Shown: piece by piece, positions 42,758 through 50,992 of the stretch
Numbering within the stretch: the first letter of the stretch is position 1
Layout: each line of letters begins with the position of its first letter
Position numbers and translations under genes: made by a program
The notes under the pieces: generated by a model
The model's input: only the letters and a program-made list of their open reading frames with translations
Databases searched by the model: none
What the model was told of the DNA's origin: nothing
Source of the DNA: JAWKWH01 sp040830725
GTDB taxonomy: Bacteria > Pseudomonadota > Alphaproteobacteria > Rhizobiales > Rhizobiaceae
Reading direction: 5' to 3'
Length of the DNA: 64,000 nucleotides
Assembly: GCA_040830725.1 (NCBI GenBank)
Contig: JBFOMG010000005.1
Coordinates: 1-64,000 of the forward strand

Positions 42758-43258
42758 TCAGATGCATTTGAAATAGTCGAACGGCTCGGCGCAGGTCTTG
42801 CATCGATAGTGCGCTTTGCACGGTGTTGAACCGAACTCGGATACACGTTCAGTCTCGTCTGATCCGCATTTCGGACAGGCTACCTGTGTCTCGCCGAACA
42901 GCGCACGTACTGAATTGGAAGCCTTCTGCGGCGGTGCGATGCCGTAGGCGCGCAGTTTTTCACGGCCCTCTTCGCTTATCCAGTCGGTTGTCCAGGCCGG
43001 CGACATGACCCGCTCGATCCGGGCTTCAAAACCGGCATCACGCAGCGCTGCTTCGATCGCCAGTTCAATTGCCACCGTTGCCGGACAACCCGAATAGGTC
43101 GGTGTCACGCGAGCCACGGCCACACCCTCTTCCATCCTGACGTCGCGCAGAATGCCCAGATCGGCAACGGTCACGCAGGGTACCTCCGGATCGGGCACCG
43201 AGGCGGCAGCTGCATAAGCGGCCGAGGCATCATCTTTTTTTGTTGCGGCTGCGATCAC
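42758..43258 (-). CDS. paaD: Phenylacetyl-CoA epoxidase assembly subunit PaaD (PaaJ)
   Basis: 166 residues. N-terminal DUF59/MIP18-like domain (SVPDPEVPCVTVADLGILRDV and TPTYSGCPATVAIELAIEAAL) and a C-terminal Cys4-type zinc-ribbon (CPKCGSDETERVSEFGSTPCK, RCKTCAEPFDYFKC). PaaD is needed for maturation of the diiron or Fe-S components rather than catalysis. GTG at 43258 overlaps the paaC stop (GTGA), the standard coupling for this operon; an extra GTG one codon earlier is possible. Confidence 0.93.
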   Translation of the reverse strand: MIAAATKKDDASAAYAAAASVPDPEVPCVTVADLGILRDVRMEEGVAVARVTPTYSGCPATVAIELAIEAALRDAGFEARIERVMSPAWTTDWISEEGREKLRAYGIAPPQKASNSVRALFGETQVACPKCGSDETERVSEFGSTPCKAHYRCKTCAEPFDYFKCI

Positions 43259-44019
43259 CACTGGGTTCCCGGATAGGTGCGTTGCATGTGTTGCAAGTCA
43301 GCCAGAAGATAACCCATCGCTTCGCCGTGCACGCCGGCTCGTCCGCCGCGCTGCTTCAACTCGATCTCTGGCATCTCCAACCCTGCTTCCGCGAAAATCG
43401 GGCCAACGACCTGCTGCCAATCTGCGGAAAGCGCCGCCGGATCAGGCAAAATTCCCGCTTGTGCCAATTTCTCGGATATTGCATCACCTTCAAACATTTC
43501 ACCGAGGTAAGGCTCCAACGCCTCGACCGCAGCGGCCATTCGGGCAGCGCTCTCTTCAGTGCCATCACCCAACCGGATAACCCACTCGCCGGCATGACGG
43601 ATGTGATAGGCAACTTCCTTGATTGCCTTGGCAGCGATGGCGGCAAGTGTCTCGTCCGGTGAGTTCATCACCGATTTCCAGTAGGGTTCCATGAATGCGG
43701 CGAACCACAAATGCTTCAGCATGGTATGGGCGAAGTCGCCGTTGGGACGCTCGACCAGCAGGCAGTTTACGTAGTCGCGTTCCCGCCGCATATAAGCCAA
43801 ATCGTCTTCCGTCCGTCCCTTGCCTTCAATCTCGCCTGCATATTGGTAGAGCGAGCGGGCCTGGCCGATCAGATCCAGCGCCATGTTAGGCATAGCGAGA
43901 TCTTCCTCAAGCATCGGCGCATGGCCGCACCATTCCGAAATCCGGTGACCCAGCACAAGATGATCGTCCGCTAACCGCAGAACCGCCGTAAACAGGTCTT
44001 GTTTGTCGACCTCGGCCAT
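43255..44019 (-). CDS. paaC: Phenylacetyl-CoA epoxidase structural subunit PaaC (PaaI)
   Basis: 254 residues, ferritin-like all-helical. DDHLVLGHRISEWCGHAPMLEEDLAMPNMALDLIGQAR (in shorter pieces, LVLGHRISEWCGHAP and ALDLIGQARSLYQYAG) and VAYHIRHAGEWVIRLGDGT are PaaC signatures. It is the non-catalytic partner of PaaA in the epoxidase heterodimer. The ATG at 44019 overlaps the paaB TGA by one base (TGATG). Confidence 0.95.
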   Translation of the reverse strand: MAEVDKQDLFTAVLRLADDHLVLGHRISEWCGHAPMLEEDLAMPNMALDLIGQARSLYQYAGEIEGKGRTEDDLAYMRRERDYVNCLLVERPNGDFAHTMLKHLWFAAFMEPYWKSVMNSPDETLAAIAAKAIKEVAYHIRHAGEWVIRLGDGTEESAARMAAAVEALEPYLGEMFEGDAISEKLAQAGILPDPAALSADWQQVVGPIFAEAGLEMPEIELKQRGGRAGVHGEAMGYLLADLQHMQRTYPGTQW

Positions 44020-44306
44020 CACATGTGCCCCACTTCGTCAGGGATTTCGTAGAATGTTGGGTGTCGGTAGATTTTCGACGCTGTCGGCTCGAAATTCTCA
44101 TCTTTGCGGTCAGGATCCGATGCTGTGATCGCACTAGAAGGAACGACCCAGATTGATGTGCCTTCTCCGCGTCTCGTGTAAACGTCGCGCGCGGCCTGCA
44201 GCGCCATCACTTCGTCGCTCGCATGGACCGAACCGCAGTGCTTGTGCGCCAGCCCGTTCCTGGGACGAATAAATACTTCCCAAAGAGGCGTCTCGTTATC
44301 GCTCAT
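44019..44306 (-). CDS. paaB: Phenylacetyl-CoA epoxidase subunit PaaB (PaaH)
   Basis: 95 residues, typical length. LWEVFIRPRNGLAHKHCGSVHA is the conserved N-terminal strand pair; YTRRGEGTSIWVVPSSAI follows and the tail YRHPTFYEIPDEVGHM closes. PaaB bridges PaaAC dimers in the complex. The ATG at 44306 is chosen over one two codons earlier because GGAG then has an 8-base spacer. A VOC-domain gene separates it from paaA by unusual insertion. Confidence 0.95.
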   Translation of the reverse strand: MSDNETPLWEVFIRPRNGLAHKHCGSVHASDEVMALQAARDVYTRRGEGTSIWVVPSSAITASDPDRKDENFEPTASKIYRHPTFYEIPDEVGHM

Positions 44307-44317
44307 TATCATTACTC

Positions 44318-44728
44318 CTATCCATTGCCGCGCTGCGAACCCAGGCCAGGCCCGTTTGGTTCGGGATTCAGGTCTTGTCCAAAGGCGATCAGGTGGCCAT
44401 CCGGATCGCGAACATCAAAGTCGATACATCCGTATGGCGCTTCTTCCGGTTTCCGATTGATCGCAATTCCGGCAGCGCAGAATTCTTCGTACAGTTCCTT
44501 CGCGTCGTCGATATAGACATACGCGGCCCAATGCGTGTTGTTTGGCATCGTCGCTGCACGAAGGAGTTGCAGTCCGATGGTCACATCGCCCCGTTGGACG
44601 ATCGCAAAGTTTGGCTCGCCTTCCAAATCCCAAACACCGCCGGTGGCGAAACCGAGTCGATTGTAGAATTCGGTAGACCTTGCGACCTTGGCCACCTGGA
44701 GGATCGGCATTGTGCGTCGAGTCGCCAT
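44318..44728 (-). CDS. VOC-superfamily (glyoxalase/bleomycin-resistance-like) protein inside the paa operon
   Basis: 136 residues, two beta-alpha-beta-beta-beta modules. MPILQVAKVARSTEFYNRLG and the closing FDVRDPDGHLIAFGQD are diagnostic. The mid part VYIDDAKELYEEFCAAGI and YGCIDFDVRDPDGH provide possible His/Glu metal ligands. It lies 6 bases after paaA and 11 bases before paaB, so it is co-transcribed with the epoxidase. A role in handling toxic epoxide or oxepin intermediates is plausible but speculative. Its absence from canonical paa operons makes it notable. Confidence 0.85.
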   Translation of the reverse strand: MATRRTMPILQVAKVARSTEFYNRLGFATGGVWDLEGEPNFAIVQRGDVTIGLQLLRAATMPNNTHWAAYVYIDDAKELYEEFCAAGIAINRKPEEAPYGCIDFDVRDPDGHLIAFGQDLNPEPNGPGLGSQRGNG

Positions 44729-44734
44729 CGAACA

Positions 44735-45730
44735 CTATTCCGCTGCAACCTTGGCCGCTTCCATGCGGGCCTTTCGTTTTTCTGCATGGGCGAGTGCAGC
44801 TTCGCGTACCCAGGCACCGTCTTCCCACGCCTTCTTCCTGGCGGCGAGGCGCTCGCGGTTCATGGGCCCATTGCCCTTGACCACACGCCAGAACTCATCC
44901 CAGTCGATTTCGCCGAAATCGTAGGAGCCACGCTCCTCATTCCATTTCAGGTCAGGATCAGGAAATTCCAGCCCGATGAACTGGCCCTGTGGCACAGTGG
45001 CATCGACGAATTTCTGGCGCAGTTCGTCATTGGAAAACCGTTTGATCTTCCATTTCATCGACTGGTCGCCATGAACACTGTCTGTGTCATGCGGACCGAA
45101 CATCATCAGCGATGGCCACCACCAGCGGTTAAGCGCATCCTGCGCCATTTCCTTCTGCTCGTCGGTTCCGCGCATCAGGGTCATCATGATCTCGTAGCCC
45201 TGACGCTGGTGGAAACTCTCTTCCTTGCAGACACGGATCATGGCGCGGGCGTAGGGACCGTATGAGCAGCGGCAAAGCGGAATCTGGTTCATGATCGCCG
45301 CACCGTCTACCAGCCAGCCAATCGCACCGATATCAGCCCAGGTCAGCGTCGGGTAATTGAAGATCGAAGAGTATTTGGCCTTCCCCTCCAGAAGCTCCTC
45401 GGTCATCTGGTCCCTGGAAATTCCAAGCGTTTCGGCGGCAGAATACAAATAAAGCCCGTGGCCGCCTTCGTCTTGCACTTTCGCCAGCAGAGCCGCTTTG
45501 CGTTTCAGGCTCGGCGCCCGCGTGATCCAGTTGCCCTCGGGCAACATGCCAACGATCTCCGAATGCGCATGCTGGCCGATCTGCCGAACCAATGTACGGC
45601 GGTAACCTTCGGGCATCTCATCGTTGGGTTCGATTTTTTCTTCGGCATCTATGCGCGTCTGAAAACCGGTGAGGAATTCCTCGTCCTCTTCGGTATCGGT
45701 TTTAGCGCCGATAAGGCCTTGGCTATACAC
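44735..45730 (-). CDS. paaA: Phenylacetyl-CoA epoxidase catalytic subunit PaaA (PaaG)
   Basis: 331-residue diiron protein. Iron-ligand helices are recognisable in VQDEGGHGLYLYSAAETLG (E-x-x-H) and ICVCKEESFHQRQGYEIM (E-x-x-H; here RVCKEESFHQRQGYE). GNWITRAPSLKRKAALLAK is another family block. It inserts oxygen into the aromatic ring of phenylacetyl-CoA. Start is GTG with a strong GGAGGAAA site. First gene of the operon; the divergent thioesterase gene and a dyad lie upstream, where PaaX or another regulator may bind. Confidence 0.95.
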   Translation of the reverse strand: MYSQGLIGAKTDTEEDEEFLTGFQTRIDAEEKIEPNDEMPEGYRRTLVRQIGQHAHSEIVGMLPEGNWITRAPSLKRKAALLAKVQDEGGHGLYLYSAAETLGISRDQMTEELLEGKAKYSSIFNYPTLTWADIGAIGWLVDGAAIMNQIPLCRCSYGPYARAMIRVCKEESFHQRQGYEIMMTLMRGTDEQKEMAQDALNRWWWPSLMMFGPHDTDSVHGDQSMKWKIKRFSNDELRQKFVDATVPQGQFIGLEFPDPDLKWNEERGSYDFGEIDWDEFWRVVKGNGPMNRERLAARKKAWEDGAWVREAALAHAEKRKARMEAAKVAAE

Positions 45731-45793
45731 GGTTTTTCCTCCACCATAGGGTCGCGCAGAATGTCAGCGTGTTTATATGTAACAAAAATTGCC

Positions 45794-45808
45794 ACATTTT
45801 GCAAATGT
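45794..45808. promoter_or_regulatory. Dyad between paaA and the divergent thioesterase gene
   Basis: ACATTT-TGC-AAATGT is a perfect 6-bp inverted repeat centred 70 bases from paaA and 32 from the thioesterase start. Two direct copies of TGTAACA (45778 and 45810 areas) flank it. Which regulator (PaaX next door or the TetR at 48.5 kb) uses it cannot be told. Confidence 0.45.
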
Positions 45809-45832
45809 TTGTAACATATTTTGGAGGGAAAT

Positions 45833-46252
45833 TTGCCGGAATTATCGATCGCAGACGCCAAGTCTTTGATGGCCAAGATATTTGCGCCCTGGATCAAGGA
45901 GCTCGAACTCGAACCCGTATCTTTCGACCAAAAGGGCGGCTCTTTCACCCTGCCCGACAATGCTGCTCTTGTTCATGTCGGCGGCGTGGTATGCGGCCAG
46001 GCCATTGCCTCGGCTGCCGACACTGCCATCGTCGTTGTTCTCGCTGCCATGAACGGTCGGCTTCGCATGTGCACGACGGTCGATTTCACCACGCACTTCA
46101 TACGCCCTATCCCGCCAGGTGCCGTCGACATCCGTGTTGACGTTCTTTCAAACGGCAAGCGAATGGCCTATCTGCGTGTCGAATTTCGTGCCGAGGGATC
46201 AGAGAAGCTGGCGGCTACGGTTACAAGCACTTTTGCTTATCTGGAGGATTGA
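45833..46252 (+). CDS. PaaI-family hotdog thioesterase
   Basis: 139 residues with TTG start; GGAGGG ends 4 bases upstream, which decides the start. The hotdog fold is shown by LVHVGGVVCGQAIASAADTAI (central helix with the catalytic Asp position) and TTVDFTTHFIRPIPPGAVDI. Members hydrolyse acyl- or aryl-CoA esters. Being divergent from paaA it may remove dead-end CoA thioesters such as 2-hydroxyphenylacetyl-CoA, a role proposed for PaaI. It is a second, distinct PaaI-like gene besides the one at 50.5 kb. Confidence 0.85.
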   Translation: MPELSIADAKSLMAKIFAPWIKELELEPVSFDQKGGSFTLPDNAALVHVGGVVCGQAIASAADTAIVVVLAAMNGRLRMCTTVDFTTHFIRPIPPGAVDIRVDVLSNGKRMAYLRVEFRAEGSEKLAATVTSTFAYLED

Positions 46253-46254
46253 AC

Positions 46255-47160
46255 TCAAGGTTCGAGCGAGATTGGCGGCTGAATTCCAAACCGCTCGGCA
46301 AAATGCGCCGGATCGCGAAGCGGTGGAAGACCAGCATCGTCGAGCCAACTCTCGCTCGTTGCCGCTAGTTTGGTGTAGATCGAGCGTACCAGTACCCTCG
46401 CCTTCTCTCCAGGCCAATCGTCCGGCAGAAGTTCTGCAGGAAGTCCGGGATCGTGAAGCACGGCACGGCGCCAATCATGAATCAACAACGTGCGTGCAGC
46501 CATGGCATCAAGAGGTTGGAGCCTGTCACCATTCACCAATGAACGCCCCAGTCGTGCAAAACGTTCGGCAAGAACGTCATAAGCAGCCGCGATATCCGCA
46601 AGCTGCCAGAATTGATCAGATTTTCGCGGAACCGCAGGCGCCTGCGACGTCACGACCAGCATGCCTTCCAAATCATCCGGCAAGGGTGGCTGGGCGTTCG
46701 TTTCCGCCCTCACCCAAGTATTGCCACCAGCACAAACAAACCCGGAGGCATTCAATGCAACCTCCCGTTTGTCCTGTGAAGTGCTTGGCAGTGCAACCGC
46801 AATCGTCCAACGGCCATCCCATTCAGGTGGTCCGGCGGCGTAGATCCGCCGGGTTGCTTCATCAAATGCGTGCCGTCCGGAAGCAGCCAGCGCATAGATC
46901 GAATTACGGCCCGATTTTTCCCGCTCCACCCAGCCGTCAGCTGCAAGCCGCGACATTGCAGTACGCACCGCCCCGTTTCCCACACCCAGGCGGGTCATCA
47001 CCGCCTGTAGCACCGACAACCCGGCCTTGCCGCCACGCGGGACAATGGCGTCGCCAAACAACGTGATCACCAGCGACCATACTCGCAAGCGCCCACGGGT
47101 ATGCAATTCCGCGACAAGCGCATCAAGCGCGGTTTCGGCCTGGTTTTTGTCGGCTGTCAT
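46255..47160 (-). CDS. paaX: PaaX-family transcriptional repressor
   Basis: 301 residues. LRVWSLVITLFGDAIVPRGGKAGLSVL (in part, SLVITLFGDAIVPRGG) and LGVGNGAVRTAMSRLAADGWVEREKSGRNSIYAL form the PaaX winged helix; RRIYAAGPPEWDGRW marks the second domain and LIHDWRRAVLHDPGLPAELLPDDW the C-terminal one. E. coli PaaX represses paa genes until phenylacetyl-CoA binds. The ATG at 47160 is chosen as the family start. It is convergent with the thioesterase gene and divergent from kynA. Confidence 0.93.
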   Translation of the reverse strand: MTADKNQAETALDALVAELHTRGRLRVWSLVITLFGDAIVPRGGKAGLSVLQAVMTRLGVGNGAVRTAMSRLAADGWVEREKSGRNSIYALAASGRHAFDEATRRIYAAGPPEWDGRWTIAVALPSTSQDKREVALNASGFVCAGGNTWVRAETNAQPPLPDDLEGMLVVTSQAPAVPRKSDQFWQLADIAAAYDVLAERFARLGRSLVNGDRLQPLDAMAARTLLIHDWRRAVLHDPGLPAELLPDDWPGEKARVLVRSIYTKLAATSESWLDDAGLPPLRDPAHFAERFGIQPPISLEP

Positions 47161-47269
47161 GAACTTGCCATGCCATGGATTTGCAAATACTGGCAAGCCG
47201 TATAGAAGTATCAGCAGACGGCGCGGGACGCACCCAGAGGCCGGCCCACCTGAAAATCAGGTTCCTTCC

Positions 47270-48121
47270 ATGACCGAGACGACCAATGCGACCGATCTGC
47301 CGGAGGCGGCAGAAGGCGCGCATCTGGCGATGCAAAATGACATGACCTACGGCGACTTCCTGCAGCTCGACAAGCTGCTGGACGCCCAGATGACAATCTC
47401 TGGCCATCACGACGAGTTGCTGTTCATCATCCAGCACCAGACGACGGAGCTTTGGCTTAAACTCGCCATTCATGAACTGACGGCAGCGCGAGATCACCTG
47501 CTGGCAGATGAACTGGCACCGGCAGAAAAAATGATGGCCCGTGTTGCCCGCATATTCACCCAGATAAACCAGGCCTGGGAAGTGCTCGCGACAATGACCC
47601 CTTCGGAATATCTCGAATTCCGACCATCGCTTGGAAAGTCATCCGGCTTCCAGTCCTTCCAGTACCGGGCACTCGAATTCCTGATGGGCAATAAATCGGC
47701 AGCGATGATGGAGCCTCACCGCCACAAGAATCAGATTTTCAACTGGCTGATGCAAATTCTTGAAAGTCCAAGCATTTATGATGCTGCCCAAGGTATTCTC
47801 GTCCGCCGCGGCCTTGCCATAGACGCCGAACATCTGAACCGCGACAAGACGCAGAAATACCAGGCCAATGCCTCCGTCGAAGCCGCCTGGGCGGCAGTCT
47901 ACCGCGACCGCGAACAATATTGGGACCTCTACCATCTGGCCGAAAAACTGGTCGACTTCGAGCATGCATTTCGGCTCTGGCGCTTCTCGCACATGACCAC
48001 GGTCAGCCGCATCATCGGCTACCGGCGCGGAACGGGTGGAACGTCGGGTGTGAACTACCTTGAAGCCATGCTGAAAGTGCGACTGTTTCCTGAGCTATGG
48101 GATGTCAGGACCAGCTTGTAA
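47270..48121 (+). CDS. kynA: Tryptophan 2,3-dioxygenase
   Basis: 283-residue heme enzyme that opens the indole ring of L-tryptophan to N-formylkynurenine. MTYGDFLQLDKLLDAQ, the heme-pocket HHDELLFIIQHQTTELWLKL and FRLWRFSHMTTVSRIIGYRRGTGGTSG are diagnostic. A shorter alternative in the family is absent; length is normal for bacteria. It sits beside paaX, divergent from it, with kynB/kynU not in view. Its location in an aromatic-catabolism island is fitting. Confidence 0.95.
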   Translation: MTETTNATDLPEAAEGAHLAMQNDMTYGDFLQLDKLLDAQMTISGHHDELLFIIQHQTTELWLKLAIHELTAARDHLLADELAPAEKMMARVARIFTQINQAWEVLATMTPSEYLEFRPSLGKSSGFQSFQYRALEFLMGNKSAAMMEPHRHKNQIFNWLMQILESPSIYDAAQGILVRRGLAIDAEHLNRDKTQKYQANASVEAAWAAVYRDREQYWDLYHLAEKLVDFEHAFRLWRFSHMTTVSRIIGYRRGTGGTSGVNYLEAMLKVRLFPELWDVRTSL

Positions 48122-48166
48122 CCAACGTCAAACGGCTGCCAGGACGGCTGGTGCAAACTTGTTGTG

Positions 48167-48382
48167 TTAGGACCTTTGAGCGCGGCCTCGCTCATACCGG
48201 TTGAGCCAGTTCATCGCCAGTTCTGTCGATATCCGGCCATCCTCAAGCTGCACCAGAAGCTCACGCACATGTTGGATGGTCTTGACGCGCTCGCCAGCAT
48301 TGTGCGCCTCGATGCGCATCTGTCTTGCGCTGAAATCCACCTGACCAAATTCTGACTTTATGTCTACTCTCGGCATAGGCAT
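48167..48382 (-). CDS. Small hypothetical protein
   Basis: 71 residues, helical and hydrophilic: MPMPRVDIKSEFGQVDFSAR, then HNAGERVKTIQHVRELLVQL and ELAMNWLNRYERGR. No signal peptide or family recognised. Ribosome site is weak. Convergent with kynA. The alternating hydrophobic pattern in the helical half argues for a real protein, perhaps a small regulator or adaptor. Confidence 0.5.
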   Translation of the reverse strand: MPMPRVDIKSEFGQVDFSARQMRIEAHNAGERVKTIQHVRELLVQLEDGRISTELAMNWLNRYERGRAQRS

Positions 48383-48508
48383 GGCAGTATCCGTTTCAGT
48401 TTGGAAACTGCACAAATTCTGCCGAAAACATGGTTAATGATCGATTAATTAAAACCGATGCGCAATCAGGGCGCTTGATCCCTGGCTGCACAACTGAGAC
48501 AGGCCCGG

Positions 48509-49102
48509 CTACAGGCCCCTTACACCGTTTACAAGAATATTGGTGGCCATTTTGGCATAGTCACTGCGCGATACCGGTCCGCCTTCCCGGAACCACATGT
48601 AGAACCAGTTGAGCATGCCAAACAGGCTCATCGTTACCGGTTTCAGCAGCGGTTTGTCTTCGAAAGCCGCTGGGTTGATAGCACGCACAGCCTCGGAAAA
48701 CCGCGACACAAGCTGACGTTCGAGTCCCTTCAGGTGATCCTGCTGCTCGACGGGTAAAAGGGCGAGCGCACCCAGTTGAACCTTGTGTTTGGCGTCAGCA
48801 TCACGATACGCCTCGAGCAGACCGGTGACCAAGGCCTCAAGCCGCGCCTGAGGTTCAGCCTGCTTGTCATCCGCTTTTTCCACCGCGTCGAGCAAATCCG
48901 AAAGGTGGTTTTCGATGATGTCGAACAGTAGTGCTTCTTTGGAAGCATAGTAATGATAGATAAGCGCTTTAGATACACCGCACTCAGCTGCCAGCTGTGC
49001 CATGGACGTGCGGTCATATCCACCATCAGCAAAGATGCGCGCCGCGGTTTCCATGATTGCGACACGCTTGTCATCGTGATCCTTGGCGCGGGTGCGGGGC
49101 AC
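48509..49102 (-). CDS. TetR/AcrR-family regulator of the paaK/paaI and P450-paaZ units (PaaR-like)
   Basis: 197 residues. The helix-turn-helix is AARIFADGGYDRTSMAQLAAECGVSKALIYHYYASKEAL (in parts: DRTSMAQLAAECGVSKAL, IYHYYASKEALL). The ligand-binding part is all helical. GTG start with AAGGAA upstream, 2 bases after paaK. It is last gene of the paaI-paaK-tetR unit; a perfect palindrome sits in the divergent promoter ahead of that unit. PaaR of other bacteria is a TetR repressor released by phenylacetyl-CoA. Confidence 0.9.
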   Translation of the reverse strand: MPRTRAKDHDDKRVAIMETAARIFADGGYDRTSMAQLAAECGVSKALIYHYYASKEALLFDIIENHLSDLLDAVEKADDKQAEPQARLEALVTGLLEAYRDADAKHKVQLGALALLPVEQQDHLKGLERQLVSRFSEAVRAINPAAFEDKPLLKPVTMSLFGMLNWFYMWFREGGPVSRSDYAKMATNILVNGVRGL

Positions 49103-49104
49103 GT

Positions 49105-50415
49105 TTATTCCTTCGGGCGTTTGTCGACGATCCGCACCGCCTTGCCCTGGCTGCGCGCCACACCTTCCGGCTCGGCGACATTGATCTTCGCGGTAATGCC
49201 GATCACACTCTTGATGTGATGCGCAAGCGAGCCGGCGGAGCCCTGCCGGCTCTGTTCGTCGGCGTGTGTCGTCGTCGCTTCCACAAACACCGTCATTTCG
49301 TCCATCCGGCCCGTACGGGTCAACTCGATCTGGAAATGCGGCGACAGTCCTTCAACCTTGAGAATCTGCTCTTCGATCTGGGTCGGAAACACATTGACAC
49401 CGCGAAGGATGATCATGTCGTCAGACCTGCCGGTGATTTTTTCCATTCTCCGCATTGTACGTGCGGTACCTGGCAACAATCTGGTCAGGTCCCGTGTGCG
49501 GTAGCGGATAATCGGAAATGCCTCCTTGGTCAGCGAAGTGAACACCAGCTCACCTTTCTCGCCGTCCCCGACGACTTCACCCGTCTCCGGATTGATGATC
49601 TCCGGATAGAAATGGTCCTCCCAGACGTGCAATCCGTCCTTGGTTTCCACGCACTCATTGGCCACGCCCGGCCCCATTACTTCCGACAGGCCGTAGATGT
49701 CGACCGCATGCATGTCGAATGCCTGCTCGATTTCCTCGCGCATTGCATTGGTCCAGGGCTCGGCGCCAAAAATCCCGACCTTGAGCGGGCTCTTTCGCGG
49801 GTCCAGTCCCGCCATGCGGTAGTGGTCGAGGATCGATAGCATGTATGATGGTGTCACCATGATCGTCGACGCACCGAAATCTTCGATCAGCGTGACTTGC
49901 CTTTCCGTCATGCCGCCGGATACCGGCACAACGGTGCAACCTAGCTTCTCAGCGCCGTAATGTGCGCCGAGACCGCCAGTAAACAAGCCGTAGCCATAGG
50001 CGACATGAACCACGTCGCCGGGCCGTGTGCCTGACGCCCGCATTGACCGCGCCGCGACCGTCGCCCACGTATCGATGTCCTTTTTTGTGTATCCGACCAC
50101 GGTCGGCTTTCCCGTCGTACCGGAGGAAGCGTGAATGCGCATGACCTGTTCGCGCGGAACGGCAAACATCCCGAATGGATAGTTGTCGCGAAGATCGGTC
50201 TTCACCGTGAATGGGAATTTCGACAAATCGGACAGTTGCTTGCAATCCTCCGGATGCACTCCGGCTTCATCGAAACTGGATTTGTAAAATGGCACATTAT
50301 TGTAGGCGTGCTTCAATGACCATTTGAGGCGCTCCAACTGCAGTGCGGAAATCTCGTCTCGCGATGCGATCTCAATTGGTTCAAGCGTATCGCGTGGCGG
50401 TGTCAGGTCTTCCAT
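49105..50415 (-). CDS. paaK: Phenylacetate-CoA ligase
   Basis: 436 residues, standard PaaK length. IHASSGTTGKPTVVGYT is the phosphate-binding loop, IYGLSEVMGPGVANEC the A5 segment, YRTRDLTRLLPG and ITGRSDDMIILRGVNVFPTQIE the hinge, and the C-terminal domain AMP-binding_C_2 carries QGKAVRIVDKR. It activates phenylacetate to phenylacetyl-CoA. Start: the third of three ATGs, with GAGGGAG spaced normally. It lies between the paaI thioesterase and the tetR gene on one transcript. Confidence 0.96.
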   Translation of the reverse strand: MEDLTPPRDTLEPIEIASRDEISALQLERLKWSLKHAYNNVPFYKSSFDEAGVHPEDCKQLSDLSKFPFTVKTDLRDNYPFGMFAVPREQVMRIHASSGTTGKPTVVGYTKKDIDTWATVAARSMRASGTRPGDVVHVAYGYGLFTGGLGAHYGAEKLGCTVVPVSGGMTERQVTLIEDFGASTIMVTPSYMLSILDHYRMAGLDPRKSPLKVGIFGAEPWTNAMREEIEQAFDMHAVDIYGLSEVMGPGVANECVETKDGLHVWEDHFYPEIINPETGEVVGDGEKGELVFTSLTKEAFPIIRYRTRDLTRLLPGTARTMRRMEKITGRSDDMIILRGVNVFPTQIEEQILKVEGLSPHFQIELTRTGRMDEMTVFVEATTTHADEQSRQGSAGSLAHHIKSVIGITAKINVAEPEGVARSQGKAVRIVDKRPKE

Positions 50416-50459
50416 CATCATCTCCCTCGGTACGCCGCTAACCATTCGGCGCAATGGTT

Positions 50460-50888
50460 TTATCCCTCGTCAAAGTTCGTGCCCTTGACGGTCCGCGACA
50501 GGCCGCGAAAAGCCGCGACCAGCGCGCCATCTTCCCGCCGAACCTCGATATCGTAAATCCCGGATCGGCCTTGCTTGGACACTTCTCTCGCTTTAGCCGT
50601 CAACCTGTCGCCAAGCCTTCCAGGCTCGACAAAAGTGATCGTGACCTGCTGCGCGACAGTGTTCTGATTGTAGCTGTTGCAGGCAAAGGCAAATGTCGAG
50701 TCCGCCAGTGTGAAAATGAAGCCACCGTGACAAATGTCGTGCCCATTTGTGTGGTGCTCTTTAATGGTCATGGACATAACAGCACGGCCGGGTCCAACCT
50801 CATCCAGCGAAGCGCCAAGCCACTTTGACGCGCGATCGCGCGCCCACATTGCCTCGGCGCTTTTTTTCGCGACTTCCTGCGGTGTCAT
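50460..50888 (-). CDS. paaI: Hydroxyphenylacetyl-CoA thioesterase PaaI
   Basis: 142-residue hotdog protein. KKSAEAMWARDRASKWLG and GHDICHGGFIFTLADSTFAFACNSY (in parts, CHGGFIFTLADSTFAFACN) match PaaI, with the catalytic Asp in LADS. It hydrolyses hydroxylated phenylacetyl-CoA that would trap CoA. ATG at 50888 is chosen; a longer form from 50909 is possible. First gene of the paaI-paaK-tetR transcript. Confidence 0.92.
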   Translation of the reverse strand: MTPQEVAKKSAEAMWARDRASKWLGASLDEVGPGRAVMSMTIKEHHTNGHDICHGGFIFTLADSTFAFACNSYNQNTVAQQVTITFVEPGRLGDRLTAKAREVSKQGRSGIYDIEVRREDGALVAAFRGLSRTVKGTNFDEG

Positions 50889-50927
50889 CAATCTTGTTCC
50901 CGCGCGCATAAATCTGAGATTCAAGAC

Positions 50928-50956
50928 TTGCATAAACCGACCGGTCGGTCAATAAT
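50928..50956 (+). promoter_or_regulatory. Sigma70-type promoter of the P450-paaZ transcript
   Basis: TTGCAT (50928-50933), 17 bases, AATAAT (50951-50956). The spacer is filled by the palindrome ACCGACCGGTCGGT. This is a promoter designed for steric repression. Confidence 0.7.
50936..50949. promoter_or_regulatory. Perfect 14-bp palindromic operator (TetR/PaaR-type)
   Basis: ACCGACCGGTCGGT is self-complementary and lies between paaI (minus) and P450 (plus). TetR-family regulators of phenylacetate and fatty-acid genes bind ACCG/CGGT-type dyads, and a tetR gene ends the divergent transcript, so it is the obvious candidate. Confidence 0.75.
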
Positions 50957-50992
50957 ACTTTCAAACGCGCTGCGGCAAGGGTGAAACAGATC

